Assembly: GCF_020169515.1 (NCBI RefSeq)
Contig: NZ_JAHMHW010000020.1
Coordinates: forward strand, 1-64,000
From: Paenibacillus vietnamensis
Lineage (GTDB): Bacteria; Bacillota; Bacilli; Paenibacillales; Paenibacillaceae
DNA: 64,000 bases
Reading direction: 5' to 3'
Part shown: one piece after another, positions 16,573-25,073 of the stretch
Position numbering within the stretch: the first letter of the stretch is position 1
Layout of the letters: every line of letters begins with the position of its first letter
Made by a program: the position numbers and the translations under genes
The notes under the pieces: generated by a model
Database searches by the model: none
The model's input: only the letters and a program-made list of their open reading frames with translations
What the model was told of the DNA's origin: nothing

Positions 16573-19014
16573 CTACTTACGCAATTCTGCTGCAAAAGAT
16601 TGCTCGAATTGTGAAACGACCTTCCCGTGAAGCTCCGTTACCTCTTCGTCGGTCAGCGTACGGTCTGCATGACGGTAAACGAGCGAGATCGCCACGCTCT
16701 TCTTGCCGGCCCCAAGCTTCTCGCCCGTGTACACGTCGAACACGCGCACGGACTCCAGCAATTCGCCTGCGATGCTCCAGGCCGTGCCGGTCAGCTTGGC
16801 CGCCGCGACCTCTTGGTCCACGACGACTGCAATGTCGCGCTGAATCGCAGGGTAACGCGGCAGCGCCTTGTATTCGATGTCGGAGGTAGCAAGTTCATAC
16901 AGCGGCTCCAGACTGATTTCAAGGACATACGTGTCGGCCAGATCCAGCTCCAGCTGAAGCGCCGGATGAAGCTGTCCGACATAACCGATCGCCTCGCGGC
17001 CTTTAGGCGTATCGATCATCACCGCCGCGGTACGGCCCGGGTGGAAATGCTCCGGCTGAGCAGCCTCGTACGAAACGATTGACGTTAATCCGAGCACGGA
17101 AAACACCGTCTCCAGAATCCCCTTCGCATCGTAAAAATCAACGGCTGCCGCCTTCGTATTCCACTGTGCCTCCGAGCGGTTGCCGGTCAGGAGCGCCGCG
17201 AAGCGGTGCTTCTCGTGCGGCAAACGGGTCAGCTGCTCTTCATCCGTATGGAACACGCTGCCAATTTCGAACAGCGCCGCGGACTCGTTTTTCCGGTTGC
17301 GGTTGTATGCGGCCGTTTCGAGCAGCTGCGCGATCAGCGTCGTCCGCAGCACGCTGCGGTCCTCGCTCATCGGCATCGCCAGGCGTACCGGCTTCGTATC
17401 CTTAGCAAGCGCAGGGAACAGCTGCGTCTTGGCAGGTCCGGTGAACGAGTAGCTGACAACCTCGTTCAGGCCGGCGTCGCTCAGCCGCTTGCGCAGCTCG
17501 CGGCGGATCGCCTGCGGCTTTGTCAGCGAGCCCGGAACGACATCGCCATGGATCAAAGTCGTAGGAATTTCATCATAGCCGTGCAGACGGGCAACCTCTT
17601 CGATCAAATCGACTGCTCGCGTAATATCTCCGCGGCGAGTCGGCACGTTTACCGTGAATACGCCTTTGTCCGCCAATTCGTATTCGAAATGCAATCTTCC
17701 GAAAATCGTCTGGACTTCCAGCTTGGAAAGCTCCGTTCCGAGGTAGCCGTTAATTTTGTCGAGGGACACTTCCACCTTAAGCGGCTGCACGCTGCCTGTA
17801 GAAGCTTCGACGATGCCTTCGGCCGCAAGTCCCTCCGCGAGCTCGGCAATGAGCGATGCGGCGCGGTCCAGCGCCGGGATCACACGCGCCGGATCGACCT
17901 CCTTCTCGAAACGGATGCTGGATTCCGAGCGCAAGCCCAGCTGGCGCGACGTTTTGCGCACCGTGCCGCCGTCGAATTTAGCCGATTCCAGCAAAATGTT
18001 AACCGTCTCGCCGGACACCTCCGTGCTCGCTCCGCCCATAACGCCTGCAAGCGCGATCGGCTCGCTGCCGTTCGTAATGACGAGCATATGAGGCTCCAGC
18101 TTGCGTTCCTGATCGTCAAGCGTCACCAGCGTTTCACCCGGCTTGGCAAGACGAACGTCAATGCGGCCGCCAGGGATGCGGTCGGCGTCGAACGCATGCA
18201 GCGGCTGGCCGTATTCGAGCATAACGAAGTTCGTCACGTCAACGACGTTGTTAATCGGACGCACGCCGGCGGCGATCAGACGGTTTTGCAGCCAGAGCGG
18301 CGAAGGACCGATCTTTACTCCTTTAATATAACGCGCCGAATAATGCGAGCACTGCTCCGGTGCGCTGATGCTTACTTTTACAAGGCCGTCCGCGCGGACA
18401 GCCGCATGATTGACCGTATGATCCGGAAGCTTCACTTCGCGTCCGGTCAAAGCGCCGATCTCGTAAGCTACGCCCAGCATGCTGAGGCAGTCCGAACGGT
18501 TCGGCGTCAGATCCAGCTCCAGCACCTCGTCGTCCAGGCCGAGCACGTCTGTGATCGGTGTGCCGATTTTAAGCGTTGCCGGCAGCACAAGAATGCCCTC
18601 CTGCTGCTCCTTCGGCAGCAGCTTGTCGTTCAGGCCGAGCTCCTTCGCGGAACAGATCATGCCCTGCGACTCGACGCCGCGCAGCTTCGCGCGTTTGATT
18701 TTGAAATCGCCCGGCAGCACCGCGCCGATGACGGCAACCGGCACATGCTGGCCCGCATCGACGTTTTTGGCGCCGCACACAATCTGCAGCTCCTCGCCCG
18801 TGCCGACGTCGACCTTGCACACGTTCAGCTTATCCGCATCGGGATGCTTCTCCTTGGACTTGACGTAGCCGACGACAACGCCGGTTACCCCTTTGTTGCG
18901 GGATTCCACGACGTCGATTTCGATGCCGCCCCTCGTCATTTTTTCCGCAAGCTCCTGGCCTGTATAGCCTGACAAATCGATATATTGGCTTAACCATTTA
19001 TAGGATACGTTCAT
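16573..19014 (-). CDS. pheT: Phenylalanine-tRNA ligase beta subunit
   Basis: The 813-aa PheT, of normal bacterial length, has an N-terminal EMAP-type tRNA-binding domain (about 40-150, with HPDADKLNVCKVD and CGAKNVDAGQHVPVA), the B3/B4 editing region (about 200-380), B5, the class II-like core (about 470-690) and a C-terminal FDX-ACB anticodon-binding domain (from about 715, ALPRYPAIQRDIAVVV). It forms the alpha2-beta2 PheRS with the upstream pheS product. The ATG is 24 bp after pheS. Expression is set by the Phe T-box ahead of pheS. Confidence 0.96.
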   Translation of the reverse strand: MNVSYKWLSQYIDLSGYTGQELAEKMTRGGIEIDVVESRNKGVTGVVVGYVKSKEKHPDADKLNVCKVDVGTGEELQIVCGAKNVDAGQHVPVAVIGAVLPGDFKIKRAKLRGVESQGMICSAKELGLNDKLLPKEQQEGILVLPATLKIGTPITDVLGLDDEVLELDLTPNRSDCLSMLGVAYEIGALTGREVKLPDHTVNHAAVRADGLVKVSISAPEQCSHYSARYIKGVKIGPSPLWLQNRLIAAGVRPINNVVDVTNFVMLEYGQPLHAFDADRIPGGRIDVRLAKPGETLVTLDDQERKLEPHMLVITNGSEPIALAGVMGGASTEVSGETVNILLESAKFDGGTVRKTSRQLGLRSESSIRFEKEVDPARVIPALDRAASLIAELAEGLAAEGIVEASTGSVQPLKVEVSLDKINGYLGTELSKLEVQTIFGRLHFEYELADKGVFTVNVPTRRGDITRAVDLIEEVARLHGYDEIPTTLIHGDVVPGSLTKPQAIRRELRKRLSDAGLNEVVSYSFTGPAKTQLFPALAKDTKPVRLAMPMSEDRSVLRTTLIAQLLETAAYNRNRKNESAALFEIGSVFHTDEEQLTRLPHEKHRFAALLTGNRSEAQWNTKAAAVDFYDAKGILETVFSVLGLTSIVSYEAAQPEHFHPGRTAAVMIDTPKGREAIGYVGQLHPALQLELDLADTYVLEISLEPLYELATSDIEYKALPRYPAIQRDIAVVVDQEVAAAKLTGTAWSIAGELLESVRVFDVYTGEKLGAGKKSVAISLVYRHADRTLTDEEVTELHGKVVSQFEQSFAAELRK

Positions 19015-19038
19015 TGTTTTTCTTCCCTTCTCTCGTCG

Positions 19039-20073
19039 CTACATTCTGGCAAACTGGTTCAGGAACCGCAGATCGTTCGTATAGAAATGACGGATGTCGT
19101 CGATGCCGTATTTCAGCAAAGCGATCCGCTCGACACCCATGCCGAACGCGAAGCCGCTCACTTCCTCCGGATCGTAGCCGCCCATTTCAAGCACGCGCGG
19201 ATGAACCATGCCGCAGCCGAGAATTTCGAGCCAGCCCGTATGCTTGCACATCCGGCAGCCTCCGCCGCCGCACTGTACGCACGTCACGTCCACTTCCGCG
19301 CTCGGCTCCGTGAACGGGAAGAAGCTTGGACGGAGACGGATTTGCGCCTGTGCCCCGAACATTTGCTGCACGAACTGCAGCAGCGTCCCCTTCAAGTCGC
19401 TCATGCGGATGTTTTTGCCGATGACCAGACCTTCGATCTGATTGAACTGGAACGAGTGGGTAGCGTCGTCGTCGTCGCGGCGGTATACTTTGCCCGGGCA
19501 AATGACCTTAACCGGCGTTTTTCCCTTCATCGCCTTCATCGTGCGCACCTGCACCGGCGACGTATGCGTACGCATCAGAATCTCGTCCGTCACGTAGAAG
19601 GAATCCTGCATATCGCGGGCCGGATGGTTTTTCGGCAGGTTGAGCGCTTCGAAATTGTAGTAATCTTCTTCGACCTCGGGACCTTCCGCAATCGTGTAGC
19701 CGAGGCCGATAAAAATATCCTCGATTTCCTGCGCCACCTTATTAAGCGGATGCACTGCTCCTGTCGGCAGCTGCTTGCCCGGCAGCGTAACGTCCAGCGT
19801 CTCCGCGAGCAGCCGGTTATTCGTTTCGGCCTGCTGGAACGCGTTCTGCTTCTCGTCGATCACCGACTCGATCGCCGCACGGACATCGTTCGCCACCTGG
19901 CCGATGACCGGACGCTCTTCGGCGCTTAGGCCGCCCATGCCGCGCAAAATTTCCGTTAACGCGCCTTTTTTGCCTAAATATTTCACTCGCAAATCGTTTA
20001 GCTGCTGCGGGCTGTCCACCTGCTGAAGCTCCTGAAGCGCCTCGACGCGCAGCCCTTCCAATCTTTCCTTCAT
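19039..20073 (-). CDS. pheS: Phenylalanine-tRNA ligase alpha subunit
   Basis: Catalytic subunit of PheRS, 344 aa when started at ATG 20073 (GGAGG upstream, and the same length as B. subtilis PheS). The frame extends 8 codons further but would start inside the leader. It has an N-terminal coiled-coil tRNA-binding arm, class II motif 1 near PTGAVHPLNKVAQEI, motif 2 (YRRDDDDATHSFQFNQ) and motif 3 (GFAFGMGVERIALLKYG). A CxxC...CxxC zinc-like insert is present near residue 258 (CVQCGGGGCRMC), as is common in PheS. It is the first gene of the T-box-regulated pheST operon. Confidence 0.96.
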   Translation of the reverse strand: MKERLEGLRVEALQELQQVDSPQQLNDLRVKYLGKKGALTEILRGMGGLSAEERPVIGQVANDVRAAIESVIDEKQNAFQQAETNNRLLAETLDVTLPGKQLPTGAVHPLNKVAQEIEDIFIGLGYTIAEGPEVEEDYYNFEALNLPKNHPARDMQDSFYVTDEILMRTHTSPVQVRTMKAMKGKTPVKVICPGKVYRRDDDDATHSFQFNQIEGLVIGKNIRMSDLKGTLLQFVQQMFGAQAQIRLRPSFFPFTEPSAEVDVTCVQCGGGGCRMCKHTGWLEILGCGMVHPRVLEMGGYDPEEVSGFAFGMGVERIALLKYGIDDIRHFYTNDLRFLNQFARM

Positions 20074-20100
20074 TCCTCTTCGCCTCCGTATCTTCATAAC

Positions 20101-20440
20101 AAAAAAAAGGCCCTTTCTCCCCGCAAGGGACGAAAGAACCGTGGTACCACCCTAATTCGGATTACGCTCCCGGCCCTGCCTGCAGCTTACCGCCATACTT
20201 GCGGCCGCTGCGGCAGCCATGCCGCGGATTGCAATCCCTTAAGCCCATAACGGCGGGAACCGGACCCTCCCTACCGGCGCATGGCGATCGGCCGCTGCGT
20301 CGTTTCAGGCGTCTGCTCCGGAGCGAACTTCGGCAGCCTGATTTCGCGAAAGACGCTCTCAATCTGCGGCGTCTTCTCCCTGTGCGAAAGCACTGCTTAC
20401 TCTTCTCCATCATCGCTTTAGTGCGAATATGAAACCATAA
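20101..20440 (-). promoter_or_regulatory. T-box riboswitch leader of pheST (tRNA-Phe sensing)
   Basis: On the minus strand the leader carries the T-box core AGGGTGGTACCACGG (rc near 20140-20154). It is followed by a terminator with arms TTCTTTCGTCCC/GGGGAGAAAGGG and a run of eight T residues (20101-20108). Stem I sequences start near 20425 (GCGATGATGGAGAAGAGTA). Uncharged tRNA binding would favour the antiterminator and read-through. The Phe specifier (UUC) is inferred from the downstream gene and was not placed exactly. Confidence 0.93.
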
Positions 20441-20445
20441 TCTAT

Positions 20446-20474
20446 ATTATATGCAAAGCGCATAACCGTTGCAA
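20446..20474 (-). promoter_or_regulatory. Sigma-A promoter of the pheST leader
   Basis: On the minus strand there is TTGCAA (rc of 20469-20474), a 17-bp spacer, and TATAAT (rc of 20446-20451). This puts the transcription start near 20438, just before T-box stem I. Confidence 0.8.
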
Positions 20475-20502
20475 CAACGGCGGCTCTTTTTTCCGTACAA
20501 AA

Positions 20503-21378
20503 TTACTCTTTCATATGGTCCCATAACGCATCAAACGCCTTTTCCTCCAGCTGAAAGAAGACGTGGGCATTCTGGTATCTTACATATCGGCCCTCGAACA
20601 GGCGAATCCCGACTACCGTCTCGTCAGCCAGCTTCAGGTACAGAATCTTCTGCTCCGTGTTGTCGTAAATGCCCGTCGCCTGCAAAGTCTGCTGCTCGAT
20701 CGGCTGTGCCGCCGAAAGCGCCTCAAGAAATGCGGGGATCGCATCCTCAGCCTGCAGCTCCCTGTACTCCTGCTTATTGTAATTCCAGCTGTCATGCGTC
20801 TCCCAGACGGCTGAACGAACATTGCCGTCCAGCTTCAGCTTGGAGAATACGTCAGCACCGCTTGTGACCGGAATGCCGTTCAGGCATTCATAAAACTCCG
20901 CATACACTTTACCTTCATATTCCTCGTACGTCATGATCCGAAATCCGCTTTCATAGCCTTTTACGCTGTAAACGTCCTTTTCGCCTACGGAAGAGGCGAA
21001 CTCCGTCGCGAAATCGTCCTGGCTGCTCCACTCGTCGATCGCCGGTTTCGTGCGGCCGAGCTTTGCCCCGCGCAGGTCCGCAGCCTTCCCGGGAGCGATT
21101 CGGCTGCCCGTCTGCGTGTAAATTTTTCCTTTGTATACGATAAGCCCGATCATATCGGCGGCGGCAGCATTCTCCTGCTCAGGAAGCTGTAATTTGGGAA
21201 GGAAGACCCCTGCCCCGGCAGCAGCGCCATCAGCAGCGTCGTTGATCCGGACTTCCGGCCGAACGGCGCCGTTATCCCCTGCAGTCTCCTGCCGGGCTCC
21301 GCAGCCCGTCAGCAGCAACCCCGTCATAATCGCGGCAAGAAATAGAGCAAGTCCCTTTTTAACTATCGGCTGTTTCAT
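20503..21378 (-). CDS. Predicted lipoprotein of unknown function
   Basis: The 291-aa product has a lipoprotein signal (GLALFLAAIMTGLLLTGC, lipobox LTGC at about 23-26) and no further membrane segment. The mature part is mixed alpha/beta with no recognised motif. It is followed at 20465-20480 by a short CCGTTG/CAACGG hairpin. It lies 37 bp after the broken yjbR gene on the same strand, so it may be the last gene of the copD operon. The role is unknown; an envelope sensor or accessory protein is possible. Confidence 0.65.
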   Translation of the reverse strand: MKQPIVKKGLALFLAAIMTGLLLTGCGARQETAGDNGAVRPEVRINDAADGAAAGAGVFLPKLQLPEQENAAAADMIGLIVYKGKIYTQTGSRIAPGKAADLRGAKLGRTKPAIDEWSSQDDFATEFASSVGEKDVYSVKGYESGFRIMTYEEYEGKVYAEFYECLNGIPVTSGADVFSKLKLDGNVRSAVWETHDSWNYNKQEYRELQAEDAIPAFLEALSAAQPIEQQTLQATGIYDNTEQKILYLKLADETVVGIRLFEGRYVRYQNAHVFFQLEEKAFDALWDHMKE

Positions 21379-21415
21379 CCATGATCATCTCCTCTCTACT
21401 TACAGACGAAAATGA

Positions 21416-21902
21416 TCACGGATTGTTGCTGGTAAAGTTTACTTCCTCCATTACCTGCTTCGCCAAACGTTTGGGAGCGGCGCGCAAATAGGCTTCCTTC
21501 AGCAGCGCCCCCATCTCCTCCCAATCCTCAGGCTCGCGAATCGATACCCACCCGCGGTGACCGATATACGCCGGCTTATAGAAGCGTTCATGCTGCAGCA
21601 AAATTTCCTGGGTTTCAAGATCCGATTTGAAGGTAATGCCATTGTCGCTCACAAGCGGAAACGGCTTCGCCGTCCTCTGGCGGCGAAGCTTCGTTTCGCG
21701 GAGAATTCTAAGCGGATATAAGTGTGAAACTTATAAACTCTTAGAATTTGAGGATAAACGATTTGTCCTTCACCTTGAACGTATTGTGACCATGGCCGTC
21801 GATCAGCTCCGTCACCTCGGGCAGCTCCCCGCAAATCGAGCGCACCCGCTCCAGCATTTCGAATCCCTTCGGCGTTTTCATGCCGCTTAGATCATGTCCC
21901 AT
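21416..21902 (-). pseudogene. YjbR/MmcQ family gene interrupted by a palindromic insert
   Basis: The 5' half runs from ATG 21902 (AGGAGG 6 nt upstream) to TAA, encoding MGHDLSGMKTPKGFEM to DKSFILKF. The 3' half is a separate 78-aa frame from GTG 21652, encoding ITFKSDLETQEILL to the family's usual C-terminal region with YIGHRGWVSI. Together they cover one complete MmcQ/YjbR double-wing protein (about 130 aa). Between the halves is a ~95-bp insert with stops, and the downstream half is out of frame. The gene is therefore disrupted. The 3' half could in principle still be translated from GTG. Confidence 0.8.
21653..21748. repeat. ~95-bp palindromic element inserted in yjbR
   Basis: Two adjacent hairpins. 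GCGGAAACGGCTTCGCCG (21655-21672) pairs with CGGCGAAGCTTCGTTTCGC (21681-21699). AATTCTAAG...ATAAGT (21703-21722) pairs with ACTTAT...CTTAGAATT (21729-21748). There is no coding capacity. The size and fold are those of a small mobile palindromic repeat. Confidence 0.75.
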
Positions 21903-21913
21903 TCCAATCCTCC

Positions 21914-22633
21914 TTACCTCTCCGGCGCAAACGTCTGCCGCCTGTCGATCCAGCCCTGCTCAAAGGCATAACGCGTGAGCTGTACGCGGTTATCCAAATG
22001 CAGCTTCTGCAAAATATTTTTGAGATGGTTTTTGACGGTGTGCTCGGATACGCCCAGAGCTGCAGCCACTTCCCGGTTGGAAGCGCCCGTCGCCACCCGC
22101 TCCAGCACTTCCTTCTCCCGGCCGGTCAGCGGCGTCGTCATCGCCTCCGTCCCGCTGCCTGCCGGCCCCGCCGGAGCCTTGTCCGAATGCGGCTTGCCTG
22201 CCGCGAACTCCTGGAGCAGGCGGAAGGCAAGCTCCTTGGACATCGGAGCTTCGTCAAGCGCAACGGCGCGTAAATATTCCATCCAGGCGGACGGCGCCAA
22301 ATTTTTGAGCAAGTAGCCCTGTGCCCCGCGTCTGATCGCCTCAAACAAATGAGTAATGTCATCCGAAACCGTGACCATGACGATTTTGACCGCAGGCCAC
22401 TCCTGCTTCAGCCTGCGGGTAGCTTCAAGGCCGCCCATGCCGGGCATGTTGATATCCATCAGCACCAGATCGGGCCGGACGACCGGCATCAGCTCGATCG
22501 CCTCCTCACCGCTCGCGGCAGCGCCTGCGACCTCAAAGAAACCGTCCTCCGTCACGATTTCCCGCATGCCTTCCCGGCCATCCGGATGATCGTCCACGAG
22601 CAGCACGCGCACGCCTGATTCTCTTCCTTCCAT
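21914..22633 (-). CDS. NarL/LuxR-type response regulator
   Basis: The 239-aa protein has a receiver domain (VLLVDDHPDGREGM at the N-terminus, phospho-acceptor Asp in LVLMDINMPGMGG, conserved Lys in YLLKN), then a linker, then a LuxR-type HTH (LTGREKEVLERVATGASNRE ... VSEHTVKNHLKNIL). Its ATG overlaps the kinase stop codon as TAATG, so the pair is translationally coupled. The partner is the upstream HisKA_3 kinase. A target linked to the copD transporter in the same operon is inferred. Confidence 0.9.
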   Translation of the reverse strand: MEGRESGVRVLLVDDHPDGREGMREIVTEDGFFEVAGAAASGEEAIELMPVVRPDLVLMDINMPGMGGLEATRRLKQEWPAVKIVMVTVSDDITHLFEAIRRGAQGYLLKNLAPSAWMEYLRAVALDEAPMSKELAFRLLQEFAAGKPHSDKAPAGPAGSGTEAMTTPLTGREKEVLERVATGASNREVAAALGVSEHTVKNHLKNILQKLHLDNRVQLTRYAFEQGWIDRRQTFAPER

Positions 22634-23484
22634 TACGCACCGCTCCTTCCGGCTATTTCAACGACCGTTCCCCGGGGCTGCGCCTGCTGCACGGATAAGG
22701 ACCAGCCCATCGCTTCCGCGCGGTCCCTCATCATTTTCACTCCGTATTTGCCTCTTCCTTTAAGCAAGCGCTCCTCCGCCCCTATCCCGTCATCCTCGAT
22801 TGTGCAGCGGAAGGCGTCCGCCGCCAAGCCCTGGCTCCCGCCCGTTCCGCGGATGACGACATGCCCCGCCTGCGCGTGTTTCCGCACGTTCATCAGCGCT
22901 TCACGCATAATCGCGAGCAGCTCTACCTTCTGTTTGTGAGTAAGCATGCCGTCCCGAACCCGCCAGTCGACGGTCGTCCGAATGCCGGAAACCTGCTCCA
23001 TCTCCACAGTCAGATGATGGATGCTCTGCATCCAGGATTGCTCCGGCGGAAGCGGCGCCGTGTGCAGATTGGAGATGGATTGCCTTACGTCATCGTACAC
23101 GCGCCGCACCGTCTGCCGGATTTGCTCCGTCGTCTGCCTGGCAGCCTCGCCGGATTCGGCCCGCTCGAGCTTGTCCAGCTTGACGGAAAGCAGAAACAGC
23201 GACTGCGAGATGCCGTCGTGCAGCTCCCTGGCCAGCTGTTCCCGTTCCTCAAAGGCCGCCTTCGCAACCCTCTCGCTCTGCAGCGATTCCTGCATCTGCT
23301 CCAGCTTGGCGAACAGCCCGCGCAGTAACGTCAGCGTCACCAGAAATACGAATACCGGTGCCAGCCAATTGCCGAGCTCCATCGAGATGACGGGAAGCAG
23401 CAGCGTATGCCGCAAATATTCCCACATCCCTATTGTCGCCGTCGGGATCCACAGGATCAGCCGTTTTAACCATTTGTAAGACAC
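22633..23484 (-). CDS. HisKA_3 sensor histidine kinase (NarX/DesK-like)
   Basis: The 283-aa kinase has two N-terminal membrane segments (about residues 7-24 and 36-58) and almost no extracellular sensor domain. A coiled linker leads to the phospho-His motif ARELHDGISQSLFLL, and then a HATPase_c domain with REALMNVRKHA (N box), DDGIG (G1) and GKYGVKMMRDRA. The start is GTG 23484, 22 bp downstream of copD. The short sensor region suggests sensing in the membrane or through a partner such as the CopD-type protein. Confidence 0.88.
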   Translation of the reverse strand: MSYKWLKRLILWIPTATIGMWEYLRHTLLLPVISMELGNWLAPVFVFLVTLTLLRGLFAKLEQMQESLQSERVAKAAFEEREQLARELHDGISQSLFLLSVKLDKLERAESGEAARQTTEQIRQTVRRVYDDVRQSISNLHTAPLPPEQSWMQSIHHLTVEMEQVSGIRTTVDWRVRDGMLTHKQKVELLAIMREALMNVRKHAQAGHVVIRGTGGSQGLAADAFRCTIEDDGIGAEERLLKGRGKYGVKMMRDRAEAMGWSLSVQQAQPRGTVVEIAGRSGA

Positions 23485-23506
23485 GCAGGCATCACGCCCT
23501 TCAGCT

Positions 23507-24934
23507 TTAGTCGTTGCGGAACGGAATCATCTGTGTCGTTACGCCGCCTGCTTTGTCCGTAATGACCAGCTCCGCCGTCCACTCGCCGCGCGAGGCAAGC
23601 ACGACGTTATCCGCATTATAATCGGTTTGTTTGAAGCCAGGGAAAGCCTGATCTTCATCCGCACGATCGCTGCGCAGCGGCACCTCGACGGCGCCGCGCT
23701 CCGGGTCGCGGGCAGGCCGCAGCAGCAGGCTGACGGATGCCGGCGAGTCAAGCTGCTCGGGAAGCCATACTTTCAGCTTCACCTGATTGGGGCCCGGGCC
23801 GTTCGGATTGATATCCAGCGTATAATGCAGCTTTTCCCCCATTTTGTGGTAGTTGAGCGGCTCCGTATGAGGGACCGGGCTTACATAGGTTAAGAATCCC
23901 GCAAGGATCAGCACGGCGGTCATGATGACGCCATCCAGCTTCAGCAGCTTGCCCTTCGGAAGCTCCCCGCGTCTCGCAAGGCGGTGCAGGAAAAAGCCGG
24001 TTCCCGCGGCAAGCAGCAGCAGCACGGCTTTCGCCAGCAGAAGCATGCCCCAGCCCGAATAAATCAAATAAAGCCAGGAGGGCAGCAGAAGCGCCGTCAT
24101 GACGATGCCGCTCACGGTCAGCAGCACGATCGTGATCCAGGCGATGCCTGCGAAACGTTCGGCAAACCGGCCCGCTTCTTGGCGTTCGGTGCGCCAATAG
24201 AGCAGAAGCAGCGTGATCCCTCCGGCCCATAGGGCGGCGCAGGCCAGATGGATGAAATCGAGCAGGATGGCGAGCGTATTGGACGGAAGAGCGTTCACAT
24301 GCCCGTTAAAGCTTTCGGACGCGAGCAGCAGCAGGGCCCATACCGCCTTTAACGGATCGGGCAAGCGCAGTACGGCAAACCCAAGCAGGGCCAGCAGTCC
24401 CGTTGCCAGCCAGGAGCGGCCTGTCGTCGTTTCGGCCAGCAAGCGCAGCCATTCCTCGCCCCTGTTCCCGTCAAAGCCCTGCATCAAGCTCTCCATATGT
24501 ACAAAAACGTACAGCAGCACGACGAGCAGCAGCGCTCTCATCGCCGGCAGCCCCCACCCGCCGGCCAGCCTTCGCGCGCTGCCGCCCTTGTCCTCGGGAA
24601 GAACGGCTGTCCAGAGCATCAGCCCCGAGACCAGTATCAGCAAAATATAATAAGCGGCCCTTACGGCAAAAAGCAGCGCCTGCGCTGCCGTAACCCCGCC
24701 GTCACCCTGGCCGGCCTGATGCTGATGATGGCCGACCTGCTCATGGGGATCAAAGGCGGCCGCTTCCTTCACGGCGGCATACGTCTGCGCCGACGCATCG
24801 GCCGGAAGAAGCATCAGGCAGGCCGCCGCCAGAGCAACCGCCGCAAGCAGGCAGGCTGCGTCGTATTTGTGCCGTAATAAGGGGAATCCGTCTGCGAATA
24901 AGACGCTTTGAAGCTGGCTTCGAATGTTACGCAC
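23507..24934 (-). CDS. CopD-family membrane protein (copper transport)
   Basis: The 475-aa product starts at GTG 24934, with AAAGGAAG 8 nt upstream; the frame extends further but into an IS end. An N-terminal signal/transmembrane segment and a His-rich loop (HEQVGHHQHQ, about residues 72-81) lead to about eight membrane helices forming the CopD domain (about 90-355). A C-terminal extracellular beta domain (from about 370) ends in TTQMIPFRND. The resemblance is to YcnJ-type copper importers, but the CopC-like domain is not N-terminal. The His loop is a plausible copper site. The kinase/regulator genes follow immediately. An IS200/IS605 element lies about 36 bp upstream of the start. Confidence 0.8.
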   Translation of the reverse strand: MRNIRSQLQSVLFADGFPLLRHKYDAACLLAAVALAAACLMLLPADASAQTYAAVKEAAAFDPHEQVGHHQHQAGQGDGGVTAAQALLFAVRAAYYILLILVSGLMLWTAVLPEDKGGSARRLAGGWGLPAMRALLLVVLLYVFVHMESLMQGFDGNRGEEWLRLLAETTTGRSWLATGLLALLGFAVLRLPDPLKAVWALLLLASESFNGHVNALPSNTLAILLDFIHLACAALWAGGITLLLLYWRTERQEAGRFAERFAGIAWITIVLLTVSGIVMTALLLPSWLYLIYSGWGMLLLAKAVLLLLAAGTGFFLHRLARRGELPKGKLLKLDGVIMTAVLILAGFLTYVSPVPHTEPLNYHKMGEKLHYTLDINPNGPGPNQVKLKVWLPEQLDSPASVSLLLRPARDPERGAVEVPLRSDRADEDQAFPGFKQTDYNADNVVLASRGEWTAELVITDKAGGVTTQMIPFRND

Positions 24935-25073
24935 GATGTCACTTCCTTTAAGTTGTTCAGCTACAGTGTAGTGAACCTCTCGTCGATGAATTGACGAGCT
25001 TCTCAAATCATCGGGACTCGCAACCTCGTCCCTCCTTGAAGGCCAGTTCCTGGCCTGATTGAAATGGTCTTTG

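Noticed and set aside
17206..18972. 588-codon open frame on the strand opposite pheT
   Set aside because: It lies wholly antisense to a certain gene, has no ribosome binding site or recognisable domain, and results from GC-rich codon bias.
20465..20490. Plus-strand terminator at CCGTTGCAACAACGG followed by T run
   Set aside because: There is no plus-strand gene upstream. The sequence overlaps the -35 of the pheST promoter and its pairing is short, so it is not listed as a terminator.
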